Shown in pieces: positions 55,069 through 64,000 of a DNA stretch of 64,000 nt. The translations under genes and the position numbers were made by a program. Every line of letters starts with the position of its first letter. The first letter of the stretch is position 1. The stretch covers positions 1,240,001 to 1,304,000 of the forward strand of contig OY970321.1 of NCBI GenBank assembly GCA_963716735.1, written 5' to 3'. The notes under the pieces are model-generated. The model was not told the DNA's origin, did no database searches, and was given only the letters and a program-made list of their open reading frames with translations. Source of the DNA: VRUE01 sp963716735. GTDB lineage: Bacteria; Actinomycetota; Thermoleophilia; Solirubrobacterales; 70-9.

Positions 55069-56355
55069 CTAGTACTCGACCTCGGCGCCGAGTCCGAAGG
55101 ATCGGTCAGCGGCGAGTTCGACGATTTTGTCGACGATCGGCTGGTGCCAGCCTTCCTTTTTCGAGCGCGTCGCGATCGTCTCCACCGCCATCCCGACGCG
55201 AGTCGCCGTCGTCGATGCCAGCCCGCGCAGGACTTCGAAGTCGAACTCGCATTCTTCGCAGACTTCGGCCAGTTCGAGCAGGTACGAGGTTTCCTGGTAC
55301 TCCTCGGAAATCACTAGTCCGTGGTGAATCGGGTCGTCGTAGACGACGGTCGAGGTGATGTCGGTGAGCGGCGCCAGGCGCCATTTGCTCTCCGGCTCGG
55401 AGAGCGAGGTCTTTTCACGATCGATCAGGGCGAAGTTCTTGCCGTGAGCGTCGCCGTTGCCGAGGATGTAGTTGCAGAAGGCGGCAGTGAGCAGGTTGAC
55501 GATTTCGTCGGGGCGGCTGACGGCGCTCAGCAAGCCGCGGGTTTCGGTCCAGCCCGGGGCTTTGCCCTCCGGACTCTCCGCGTCGGCGCGGCTCGTAATG
55601 CCGAGCGCCTGACAGAAGGACTCGCAGTGGAGGCGCCGGACCTCGCCTCCGCCATCGCCGACGATCCGGTCATAGCGCGGTGAGATCAGGCAGTTACGGC
55701 CGGCTATCCGGGCCACGGTCGCTTTAGCCACCGGTAGGCCGACCTGGCGACAGACCGTCATGCAGAACATCTCGTTGGCGACGTATTCGGGGTATTCGCC
55801 GGTCTCGGGCTTGACCACATGGGTGCTCGGACTGGCCGCGGTGGGCCAGGCCCAACGGTCGCCCTCCTCGTCGCGGATGAGGCTGAGCTTGTGGCGCAGA
55901 CCGGGCAGGACGAAGCGCATCCGGCGCTCGCACTCGGCGCTGAAGAAGCGTGGCGGGGGCGGCTTCACCACTTCCGCCAGTTCGTCCTCGTCCAGCCAGG
56001 AGAGCGAGTCGCCATCGTTCCGCCGAAGGCTCTCGCCGGCGGGTAGGAAACTGACCGCTCCCGGGCAGTCCTGGCCCAGCTCGGCCAGCATCAGGTAGCC
56101 GTCGGTTGCGTCGATGCCCAGCTCGCGACCCATCCGCTCGCGACGTGCCCCCTCGGGCAGCAGCCCCTCGACGTAGGCGCTCGTGGCCTCGGCGCTGTAG
56201 GGCTCGGGCCGCGCCGGCAACGAGTTGCTCAGCAGCGCCGTCCCGGGGCCGACCTTCTCGACCAGGCCGGGGTCGTAGGCAAGTCTGTAGTCGTTGTCAC
56301 CCGCTGGGAACAGAGTTCCAACGCGCTCCCCGTAAAGGTAGACATCAAGGCTCAA
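55069..56355 (-). CDS. HipA-like serine/threonine kinase toxin, no HipB next to it
   Basis: 428 residues. The N-terminal subdomain-1 (MSLDVYLYGERVGTLF) and full kinase domain are present: SPRYDR, catalytic GNGDAHGKNFALI (N-x-D-x-H-x-KN) and the metal motif LAPLTDITSTVVYDD. HipA kinases phosphorylate glutamyl-tRNA synthetase and cause growth arrest and persistence unless HipB binds them. No HTH gene of the HipB type is upstream or downstream: egtD ends 46 bases upstream, and the LLM gene is convergent. TTG start with strong GAGGAGG. Either solitary or with a distant antitoxin. Confidence 0.88.
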   Translation of the reverse strand: MSLDVYLYGERVGTLFPAGDNDYRLAYDPGLVEKVGPGTALLSNSLPARPEPYSAEATSAYVEGLLPEGARRERMGRELGIDATDGYLMLAELGQDCPGAVSFLPAGESLRRNDGDSLSWLDEDELAEVVKPPPPRFFSAECERRMRFVLPGLRHKLSLIRDEEGDRWAWPTAASPSTHVVKPETGEYPEYVANEMFCMTVCRQVGLPVAKATVARIAGRNCLISPRYDRIVGDGGGEVRRLHCESFCQALGITSRADAESPEGKAPGWTETRGLLSAVSRPDEIVNLLTAAFCNYILGNGDAHGKNFALIDREKTSLSEPESKWRLAPLTDITSTVVYDDPIHHGLVISEEYQETSYLLELAEVCEECEFDFEVLRGLASTTATRVGMAVETIATRSKKEGWHQPIVDKIVELAADRSFGLGAEVEY

Positions 56356-56400
56356 TTTGGTCCTCCTCGATCTTCCTACGGGTATCCACGGTCCACGACT

Positions 56401-57390
56401 TTAAACCGAAGCCAAGCTCAGCGCGTAGTCCTCTGCCGCGTCGGTGAACCATCCGTCCGGCCACAGCCCCGCCTCGCGATAGATCGACTCGAGGCGCCGG
56501 CGAGTGAACTTGGCCGAGATCTCGGTTCGCATCTCCTCACCGGCGGCAAAGCGCACTGTCAGGTCGAGACCATCCAAGCGCACGGTCTGCTCGGCGAGCG
56601 AGCGCAGGCGAATGTCCATCCGGGCCGCCTCGGCGTCGTAGCGCGCTACGTGCTCGAAGCCGTCAAGATCGAAGTCCCCGCCCAGCTCCCGGTTCAGCAC
56701 CTGCAGCACGTTCTTGTTGAACTCGGCGGTGACGCCAAGGGAGTCGTTGTAGGCGGCCTCCAGGCGGCTGGTCTCCTTGACCAGATCGGTGCCGAGCAGG
56801 ATCCGATCGCCCGGCTCGAGCAGGGCCGCGATCCGGGTGAGGAATTCGCGCCGCGCCTCCGGGTAGAGATTGCCGATCGTGCCACCGAGGAAGGCGACGA
56901 GGCGGCCGCCGCCGCCGCTGGGGATCCGCTCGAGGTCGTGCTCGAAGTCGCAGACCAGGCCGCGGACGGCCAGGCCCGGGTACTCCTCGACCAACGAATC
57001 CGCGGTTTCGTGGGTGATCTGCTCGGAGATGTCGACCGGGACATAGGTGGTCAGGCAGCCGGCGTCCCGCATCGCGCTGAGCAGATGTCGCGTCTTTGCC
57101 GCCGAGCCCGAGCCGAGCTCCACCAGGGTCCCCGGCTCCCCCGCCGCGGCGACGATCTCCGCCGCACGCTCGGAGAGGATCTCGCGCTCGGCGCGGGTCG
57201 GGTAGTACTCGTCCAGTTCGGTGATCTGCTCGAAGAGCTGCGAGCCGCGCTCGTCGTAGAAGTACTTCGGCGCCAGCTCCTTCGGCTTGGCGGTGAGGCC
57301 GAGGCGGATGTCGCGCGCCATCGCGAGGCCGCCGTCGGCACGCAGGCGGACCTCGATCTCGATCAGCTCGGCGGCCGCGCCCGGGCTCAT
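56401..57390 (-). CDS. egtD: L-histidine N-alpha-methyltransferase of ergothioneine synthesis
   Basis: 329 residues. EgtD motifs: FYDERGSQLFEQITELDEYYPTRAE (near N-terminus), the AdoMet motif LVELGSGSAAKTRHLL, VPVDISEQI, FLGGTIGNL and DLVKETSRLEAAYND. It trimethylates histidine to hercynine. Its start overlaps the egtB stop (ATGA), so the two are co-translated. The other genes (egtA, C, E) are not in the window. Confidence 0.95.
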   Translation of the reverse strand: MSPGAAAELIEIEVRLRADGGLAMARDIRLGLTAKPKELAPKYFYDERGSQLFEQITELDEYYPTRAEREILSERAAEIVAAAGEPGTLVELGSGSAAKTRHLLSAMRDAGCLTTYVPVDISEQITHETADSLVEEYPGLAVRGLVCDFEHDLERIPSGGGGRLVAFLGGTIGNLYPEARREFLTRIAALLEPGDRILLGTDLVKETSRLEAAYNDSLGVTAEFNKNVLQVLNRELGGDFDLDGFEHVARYDAEAARMDIRLRSLAEQTVRLDGLDLTVRFAAGEEMRTEISAKFTRRRLESIYREAGLWPDGWFTDAAEDYALSLASV

Positions 57391-58550
57391 CGACCGGCGT
57401 CCCTCGCGCAGCGGAAGCCCGCAAAGATCTGGCGCCGCTGCGGCAGGTCCCAGTTACGGAAGCTGAATCGCATGACGTCGCGATCGGTCGCCCAGGAGCC
57501 GCCGCGAAGCACCTTGTACTCGTCGCCGAAGAAGACCTCGGAGTACTCGCGGTAGGGGAAGGCCTCGAAGCCGGGGTAGCCAAGGAAGTCGGAGGAGGTC
57601 CACTCCCAGACCTGGCCGACAGCCTCCAACTCAGGCAGGGCGGCCTCCCACTCGTGCTCGGTGGGCAACCGCTTTCCAGCCCAGCGGGCGTAGGCGTCGG
57701 CCTCCTCCCAGGAGACGTGAATGACTGGCTGGGCGGAGTCGACCGGCTCATGGCGGCCTCTCGCGACGCTCACCCAGCCAGACCTGGCGTCGCCCTCCCA
57801 ATAGAGGGGCGGCTTCGCCCCAGTCGCCTCCATGTAGGCGATGTACGCAGCGTTGGTTACTGGAGTTCGATCGATCTCGAAGGCGTCGAGCTCGACAACA
57901 TGCCGTGGCCGCTCGTTGTCGTAGGCGAATCCGCCGTCGGGGGCGCCGATTTCGTAGGCAGCGCGGGGCATCTCTCGAACGGGCGGATACTCAAAGCGTC
58001 GGGCCAATTGGCCCGACGATTGTTCGGGCGAGAGATGCCCCGCGCTGCCGGACGCACGGAACTCCGCCGGGAGCTCGTAGCCATCGACCATCTGCAGCAG
58101 CTGCAGCATCGTCTCGTTGTGCTGTTGCTCGTGCGCGAGCAGCAGCTCGTAGACGAAGCCATCGCGCAGCAAGGGGTCCTCAGCGTCAGCGGCGATGTCG
58201 ACTTCGTCGAGTACCTCGAGGGTGCGCCGGCGAACGTCGGCGAGGTAGGCGCGGAGCTCGGCATCGCGCAGGATCGGCAGCTCGCCTCGCGTCTTGCGCG
58301 GGTTCTCGATCGCGTCGTAGAAACGGCCGAGCTCGCCGTGCAGCGGCTCGCGCTCGCCGACCGTCTGCACCAGCCAGAGCTCCTCGAAGTTGGCGATGTG
58401 GCCGAGGTCCCAGGCGAGCGGGCTGAGGATCGGCGAGTAGACGCGGTTGAGCTGCTCGTCATCGAGCGACTCGATCAACTCATAGGTACGTCTGCGAGCC
58501 TCCGCGAGCCGGTCCGCGATCGCTTCCTTGGAGTGGGGCTGTGCCGTCAC
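57387..58550 (-). CDS. egtB: Ergothioneine sulfoxide synthase EgtB with a palindrome-encoded insertion
   Basis: 387 residues, GTG start. An N-terminal DinB-like part with the iron motif LLAHEQQHNE (H-x3-H-x-E) and a C-terminal FGE-sulfatase fold (PVTNAAYIAYMEATG, HVSWEEADAYARWAGKRLPTEHEWE, LRGGSW). It joins hercynine to a thiol donor with oxygen. Residues 168-198 (GSAGHLSPEQSSG to MPRAA) are encoded exactly by the 93-base palindromic element C2; they lie between the DinB domain and the FGE domain, a likely linker. The motifs around it are intact. About 40 residues shorter than mycobacterial EgtB. Confidence 0.94.
   Translation of the reverse strand: MTAQPHSKEAIADRLAEARRRTYELIESLDDEQLNRVYSPILSPLAWDLGHIANFEELWLVQTVGEREPLHGELGRFYDAIENPRKTRGELPILRDAELRAYLADVRRRTLEVLDEVDIAADAEDPLLRDGFVYELLLAHEQQHNETMLQLLQMVDGYELPAEFRASGSAGHLSPEQSSGQLARRFEYPPVREMPRAAYEIGAPDGGFAYDNERPRHVVELDAFEIDRTPVTNAAYIAYMEATGAKPPLYWEGDARSGWVSVARGRHEPVDSAQPVIHVSWEEADAYARWAGKRLPTEHEWEAALPELEAVGQVWEWTSSDFLGYPGFEAFPYREYSEVFFGDEYKVLRGGSWATDRDVMRFSFRNWDLPQRRQIFAGFRCARDAGR
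57957..58049 (-). repeat. Palindromic element family C, copy C2 (translated inside egtB)
   Basis: 93 bases, codons 168-198 of egtB. Outer arms GGCAGCGCGGGGCATCTCTC and its complement pair over 21 bases (57957-57977, 58029-58049). The minus-strand core is CTCTCGCCCGAACAA and TTTGAGTATCCGCCCGTTCG, as in C1. The centre is a 22-base palindrome around GGCCAATTGGCC (minus-strand sense). Arms and centre differ from C1 but keep pairing. Confidence 0.93.
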
Positions 58551-58594
58551 CTCGGTGGCGATGCGAAGACCCTAGCGGGTAGGCTCCCGCGGCT

Positions 58595-59365
58595 GTGAAA
58601 ATCAATGGAAAAGGGGCGATCGTCGCCGGCGGTGCCTCCGGGCTTGGCGAGGCCACGGCTCGGGCGCTGGCTGCAGCGGGCGCGAACGTCGTCATCGCCG
58701 ACCTCAACGCGGAGAAGGGCGAGGCGCTGGCCGCTGAGCTCGGACCGGGCGCGAGCTTTGTCGCGGCCGACGTGACCGACGAAGCAGCGGTCTCGGCGGC
58801 GGTCGAACGGGCGACGGAAGCAGGCGAGGACGGACTGCGCGTGTCGGTCTGCTGCGCCGGGATCGGCTGGGCCGAACGCGTGGCCCACAAGGGCGGACCT
58901 CACAACCTCGAATTCTTCTCAAACGTGGTCAAGGTCAACCTGATCGGGACCTTCAACGTGCTGCGCTTGGCCGCGGCGGCGATGAGTGAGAACGAGGCCG
59001 ACGCCGAGGGCGAGCGCGGCGCCTGCATCAACACCGCCTCGATCGCCGCCTACGACGGCCAGATCGGCCAGATCGCATACGCCGCCTCCAAGGGCGGCAT
59101 CGTCGGTATGACCCTGCCCGCGGCACGCGACATGGCCTCGCGCGGGGTGCGCGTCGTCACGATCGCCCCTGGCCTCTTCGACACGCCGCTGCTGGCGGCG
59201 CTGCCCGTGGAGGCTCGCGAGTCTCTGGGCGCCGACATCCCCTTCCCCTCCCGGCTCGGTCGCCCCGAGGAGTACGCACGGCTGGTCGAGCAGATCGTCG
59301 CCAACCCGATGCTGAACGGCGAGACGATCCGCCTCGACGGCGCCCTGCGCATGCCGCCGAAGTAG
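58595..59365 (+). CDS. Short-chain dehydrogenase/reductase, 3-hydroxyacyl-CoA dehydrogenase type II-like
   Basis: 256 residues, GTG start. Rossmann motif GGASGLGEATARALAAAGA, VVIADLN (Asp selecting NAD), catalytic Ser in NTASIAAYDGQ and YAASKGG (Y-x3-K). The layout and the C-terminal IVANPMLNGETIRLDGALRM are those of type II 3-hydroxyacyl-CoA dehydrogenases. It would oxidise 3-hydroxyacyl-CoA or related alcohols. Divergent from egtB by 44 bases and convergent with the Vps62-like gene, with no gap. Confidence 0.9.
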   Translation: MKINGKGAIVAGGASGLGEATARALAAAGANVVIADLNAEKGEALAAELGPGASFVAADVTDEAAVSAAVERATEAGEDGLRVSVCCAGIGWAERVAHKGGPHNLEFFSNVVKVNLIGTFNVLRLAAAAMSENEADAEGERGACINTASIAAYDGQIGQIAYAASKGGIVGMTLPAARDMASRGVRVVTIAPGLFDTPLLAALPVEARESLGADIPFPSRLGRPEEYARLVEQIVANPMLNGETIRLDGALRMPPK

Positions 59366-60298
59366 TCAGTCCGTCCCGCTTGCCTCTGGATCGCGCCAGA
59401 CCTGCTTCTCCCACGGCGGGCTGATCGCAAAGCTGTAGGCGGAGCCTTCGTCGGTCGCGATCGACTCGAGGGGGACGAGATGCGTCCAATTACCGGAGGT
59501 GACCCGACCGAGACGGGGGAAATCGTTGGTATTGCCGGCGTGGCTGCCGCCGGAGACGACGAGCAGATGGGTCTCGGGGCCCCAACCATGGTGCGGGCGG
59601 ACACCGACGGCTTCGGCGGCGTCGTTCAGCGGACCGATGCCCGCGTCCGACCCGGCGTTGGCGAAGCTTTGGAAATAGTTGTAGCCATGATGCGAGGAAG
59701 CGCGCTCGTCGGCGCTACCGTCGGGGCCGATGCGGAGTTGAACGCTCTCCCAGTCATCGTGGTGATAGCCGGCGTCACCGGCAAGTGGCACGCCTCGCAG
59801 GGTGGCGGAATCGGGGTAATAGAGCCAATACTGAATATAGAGATGGCCAGCCCGCAAGCCAGAGCAGTTGGCGCCCGCCGCTTCGGACTCCTCCGCCCCG
59901 CCGGGCCGGCAGTCGATCACGTGCACGAAGGCGCTCACCGGCAACCCTGCATCGGACTCGTGAACGATCCCCCGCACCGTCCCGTCCGCGCATGAGGTTT
60001 CTCGACAGCGCCGGAAGTCGACAGGCATCGCCCGCGAGCCGGGCTCGAAGAGGATCGTCGGCATGTGCCGTCGTACGAGCTTGCCGACCTCGGTCCCGTA
60101 AGCGGCGATCAGCGCCGGTTCGTCCCCACAGCGGTCGGCCATCGCGACGGCGCAGAGCATCCGCGAAGCAAGGCCGCGTGCAAGCGCGGTTCCCGGCACC
60201 CGAGCCCCCACCGCGACGAGCACCGACAGTGACAGCGCGAGGATGGCAACAAGGCCAATCCACTCGACCGTCCCCTGCCCACGCTCCTCCACACACAT
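59366..60298 (-). CDS. Prepilin-like N-terminus joined to a Vps62-like domain
   Basis: 310 residues. The first 35 look like a TadE/Flp-type prepilin leader: ERGQGTVEWIGLVA with G before Q and a Glu at +5, then a hydrophobic helix. The rest resembles Vps62-related domains: RHMPTILFEPGSR, YWLYYPDSATL, GYHHDDWESVQLRIG and a final strand-rich part. Vps62 domains are found in fungal and bacterial proteins of unknown role. It would be assembled or anchored in the membrane with the domain outside. No tad or pilin-assembly genes are in the window. Confidence 0.75.
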   Translation of the reverse strand: MCVEERGQGTVEWIGLVAILALSLSVLVAVGARVPGTALARGLASRMLCAVAMADRCGDEPALIAAYGTEVGKLVRRHMPTILFEPGSRAMPVDFRRCRETSCADGTVRGIVHESDAGLPVSAFVHVIDCRPGGAEESEAAGANCSGLRAGHLYIQYWLYYPDSATLRGVPLAGDAGYHHDDWESVQLRIGPDGSADERASSHHGYNYFQSFANAGSDAGIGPLNDAAEAVGVRPHHGWGPETHLLVVSGGSHAGNTNDFPRLGRVTSGNWTHLVPLESIATDEGSAYSFAISPPWEKQVWRDPEASGTD

Positions 60299-60340
60299 CT
60301 AAGTGCATGGCGAGCCGATCTCTCCCCCGTAGGGCAGTCT

Positions 60341-61755
<1,415 letters not shown>

Positions 61756-61756
<1 letters not shown>

Positions 61757-62070
61757 CAGGCGCCGCCCTTCCCGTCAGCGTCGGCCTTCGGTTTCGGCTT
61801 TTTGGAGAACATGCCGAGCATCCGGTCGGTGACCATGAAGCCACCGACGATGTTGATCGCGCCGAAGGCGATCGCGATCGTGCCGATGATGTACTCGAGC
61901 GGATCGTTGGCGTAGCCGACGACGATCAGCCCACCCAGCATCACGATGCCGTGGATCGCGTTGGTCTGCGACATCAGCGGCGTGTGCAGGGTGGTCGGCA
62001 CCTTCGAGATCACCTCGAAGCCGACGAAGGCGGCGAGGACGAAGATCGTGATCTCGGTGAAGAGCGTCAT
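61756..62070 (-). CDS. pntAB: NAD(P) transhydrogenase, alpha subunit membrane part
   Basis: 104 residues with three membrane segments: ITIFVLAAFVGFEVISKVP (helix 1, preserved VPTTLHTPLMS), HGIVMLGGLIVVGYA and TIAIAFGAINIVGGFMVTDRML. This is domain II of the alpha subunit as a separate protein, as in Rhodospirillum and many actinobacteria. Start and stop overlap both neighbours (ATGA). Confidence 0.95.
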
Positions 62071-63185
62071 TTCGCGGCCCTCTCGTTGCGGATCTCGCCG
62101 CCGTGCGTAATGCAGGCGGCGGCGACGATGTCGTCCTCGAAGTCGACGTTCAGCTGGCCCTCCTCTGTGACGAGCAGGCCGAGCAGGTTCTCCAGGTTCT
62201 TGGCGTAGAGCTGCGAAGCGGGAACAGGCATCTCGCTGGCCAGGTTGCGCGGGCCGACGACCTTGACGCCTCCCTCGACCACGGTCTGGCCGGCCTCGGT
62301 CAGCTCGCAGTTGCCGCCGCTCTCGGCGGCGAGGTCGACGATCACCGAGCCCGGCTGCATGGTGCGCACCGCATCGGCGGTGATCAGCAGCGGCGCCGGG
62401 CGGCCGGGGATCGCGGCGGTGGTGACGATCACGTCCTGCTTAGCGGCGTTCTCGCCGATCGCCTCGACGACCTTGGCGTTCTCCTCGTCGGTCAGCGGGC
62501 GCGCGTAGCCACCCTCGCCTTCGGCGTCGGGGATGAAGTCCAGTTCGAGCGGGCGACCGCCGAGCGAGGCGATCTGCTCCCAGGCGGCGCGGCGGATGTC
62601 GAAGCCGGTGACGATCGCGCCCAAGCGCTTCGCCGTGGCGACCGCCTGCAGCCCGGCGACCCCGGCGCCCAGCACCAGCACCTTGGCCGGCGGCACGGTG
62701 CCGGCGGCGGTGGTCATCATGCCGAAGAAGCGGCCGGACTCACGGGCGGCGATCAGCATCGCCGCGTAGCCACCAGCGGCGGCCTGCGAGGAGAGCGCGT
62801 CCATCGCCTGGGCGCGCGTCGTCCGCGGGATCGCCTCCATCGCGAAGCTGGTCACGCCGGATGCGGCAAGCGCCTTGTTGGTCTCGGCCGCGGTCCAGGG
62901 CGAGAGGTGGCCGATCAGAAGCTGGTTGGAGTTGAGCTTGCCGATCTGCTCGGCGGTGGGGACGGCGACGCGAAGGACGACGTCGGCGCCCCAGGCGACG
63001 TCGGGGTCGACGACGTCCGCCCCCGCCTCCTCGTATTGGGAGTCGGGATGACCGGCGGCGTCGCCGGCACCGCGCTCGACGGCAACGTCGACGTGCTCGT
63101 TCGTCTTCAGCGATTTGACAGCGTCAGGGACCAGCGCGACCCGGCGCTCCCCCTCGGCGGTCTCTTTCGGCACTCCGATCTTCAT
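62067..63185 (-). CDS. pntAA: NAD(P) transhydrogenase, alpha subunit NAD-binding part
   Basis: 372 residues, alanine dehydrogenase/PNT family. It starts MKIGVPKETAEGERRVALVP and has the catalytic loop SFAMEAIPRTTRAQAMDALS, the NAD motif VLVLGAGVAGLQAVATAKRLGA and DIRRAAWEQI. The C-terminal part ends in a short linker. With pntAB and pntB it forms the three-part enzyme. No other NAD(P) redox gene is coupled. Confidence 0.95.
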   Translation of the reverse strand: MKIGVPKETAEGERRVALVPDAVKSLKTNEHVDVAVERGAGDAAGHPDSQYEEAGADVVDPDVAWGADVVLRVAVPTAEQIGKLNSNQLLIGHLSPWTAAETNKALAASGVTSFAMEAIPRTTRAQAMDALSSQAAAGGYAAMLIAARESGRFFGMMTTAAGTVPPAKVLVLGAGVAGLQAVATAKRLGAIVTGFDIRRAAWEQIASLGGRPLELDFIPDAEGEGGYARPLTDEENAKVVEAIGENAAKQDVIVTTAAIPGRPAPLLITADAVRTMQPGSVIVDLAAESGGNCELTEAGQTVVEGGVKVVGPRNLASEMPVPASQLYAKNLENLLGLLVTEEGQLNVDFEDDIVAAACITHGGEIRNERAAK

Positions 63186-63231
63186 GTCGTCATCAACAAG
63201 ATCATGCGGCGCGGGACCTTATGACAAGCAG

Positions 63232-64000
63232 CTAGGAGGGTGCTTCGACGCCCGCCAGGGACGCCAGTCGCTGAAGGGTGTGCAGTTGCTCTCCGCGCTC
63301 CACGTGTACCGGCGAGACGATCAGGCGATCGATGCCGGCGCCGCGGAAGCGCTCGACCCGCTCCGCCACCTCGGCCTCGCTGCCAACCAGCGAGGTGGCC
63401 TCGACGATCTCGTCGGGCATCGCCTGAAAGGCGCCGTCGCGGTCGCCGTCCTGGAAGCGGCGCTGGACCTCGTCGGCGACGTCACCGAAGCCAAAGCGGT
63501 GGGCAAGATCGACGTAGAAGTTGGTCTTGCGGCTGCCCATGCCGCCGAAGTAGAGGACGAGGCCGGCCTTGACGACGCTCTTAGCGGCCTCCAGGTCCCC
63601 GTCGATCGCCACCTGCAGGGACGGGCTGACCTCGAGGTCGGAGCGCTGCCGGCCGCCCTTGGCGAAACCCGCCTCGAGGTGCTCGCCCCAGGTCTGCTCG
63701 AAGGCGTCGACGCTGAAGAAGATCGGGATCCAGCCGTCGCAGATCTCCGCCGCCATCTCGACCGATTTGCGGCCGATCGCGCCGACGAACACGGGGATGT
63801 GGGAGCGCTCGGGGTGGAAGTTGAGCTTCAGCGGCTTGCCCTCGCCGCCCGGCAGGGGCAGCTGGTAGTGCTCGCCCTGGTGGTCGATCTTGCCCTCGCG
63901 GGCGACGATCTCGCGCACGACTTCGATGTACTCGCGGGTGCGGCCCCAGGGCTTTGAGTAGGGGACGCCGTACCAGCCTTCGGAGACCTGCGGGCCCGAT
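63232..64000 (-). CDS. F420-dependent LLM-class oxidoreductase, 5' end outside window
   Basis: The last 256 or so residues of a luciferase-like oxidoreductase. The frame is open to the window edge (SGPQVSEGWYGVPYSKPWGR before the first visible internal start at 63918). It continues with VVREIVAREGKIDHQGEHYQL, VPVFVGAIGRKSVEMAAEICDGWIP-like text and a helical C-terminus. The order SGPQV-x-GWYG is typical of F420 enzymes such as MSMEG-type or FGD-like ones. The N-terminus and full start are outside. On the minus strand, downstream of whatever lies beyond 64000. Confidence 0.85.
   Translation of the reverse strand, partial: SGPQVSEGWYGVPYSKPWGRTREYIEVVREIVAREGKIDHQGEHYQLPLPGGEGKPLKLNFHPERSHIPVFVGAIGRKSVEMAAEICDGWIPIFFSVDAFEQTWGEHLEAGFAKGGRQRSDLEVSPSLQVAIDGDLEAAKSVVKAGLVLYFGGMGSRKTNFYVDLAHRFGFGDVADEVQRRFQDGDRDGAFQAMPDEIVEATSLVGSEAEVAERVERFRGAGIDRLIVSPVHVERGEQLHTLQRLASLAGVEAPS

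Overview
The window is G+C-rich, gene-dense bacterial chromosome (no gap over 250 bases between called genes) with mostly house-keeping content and no transposase, integrase, phage, rRNA, tRNA or CRISPR signal that I could support. CarD, DisA, F420-type luciferase-like oxidoreductases, ergothioneine genes, frequent GTG/TTG starts and high GC point to a deep-branching actinobacterium, most likely Thermoleophilia/Solirubrobacterales; that assignment is inference from gene content, not a computed placement.

Layout. 1-2235 (+): two secreted beta-propeller (PD40) proteins. 2243-29833, almost entirely on the minus strand: a long house-keeping block which, read 5' to 3', runs tilS, hpt, ftsH, folP, folB, folK, coaX, dusB, greA, lysS, clpC, disA, carD, ispD, ispF, cysS, rlmB, sigH. 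This is nearly the order of the Bacillus subtilis tilS-to-sigH region, ending in a clear orthologue of the sporulation sigma factor SigH. Inserted into it are an acyl-CoA ligase, a PHP phosphatase, a DUF389 membrane protein, an anchor-L secreted protein, an MFS exporter, an aldo/keto reductase and a GST-like protein. 29.9-33.2 kb: a MerR-HTH/class III cyclase, then a PII protein and ammonium transporter pair. 33.3-45.4 kb: mixed metabolism and envelope genes, namely a phosphorylase, a three-domain wall hydrolase with a long leader, HAD hydrolase, sirtuin, a hydroxyacyl-CoA dehydrogenase/hydratase fusion, a CorA-type channel, type III glutamine synthetase and a collagen-like protein. 45.4-64 kb: metallophosphoesterase/P450 pair, rlmN, amine oxidase, glpX with luciferase-like oxidoreductases, an orphan HipA, egtD/egtB, an SDR, a prepilin-like/Vps62-like protein and a three-subunit proton-translocating transhydrogenase.

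The most unusual structure is a set of palindromic elements. Family A (four copies, 21-31 kb) sits directly at the stop codon of four unrelated genes, always in the same orientation relative to the upstream gene, with a conserved core and outer arms that differ between copies but keep pairing. Family C has one copy 7 bases after ftsH and another, exactly 31 codons long, translated in frame inside egtB. A third palindromic unit (B) is translated in frame inside cysS as 35 extra residues. These look like mobile or structural palindromic units of a kind I do not recognise, and I regard them as the main lead.

Functional links: nitrogen (amt, PII, GSIII), folate (folP-B-K), isoprenoid (ispD, ispF), redox (pnt, egt, P450, F420 enzymes), proteostasis (clpC, ftsH), c-di-AMP (disA) and cell-wall remodelling.
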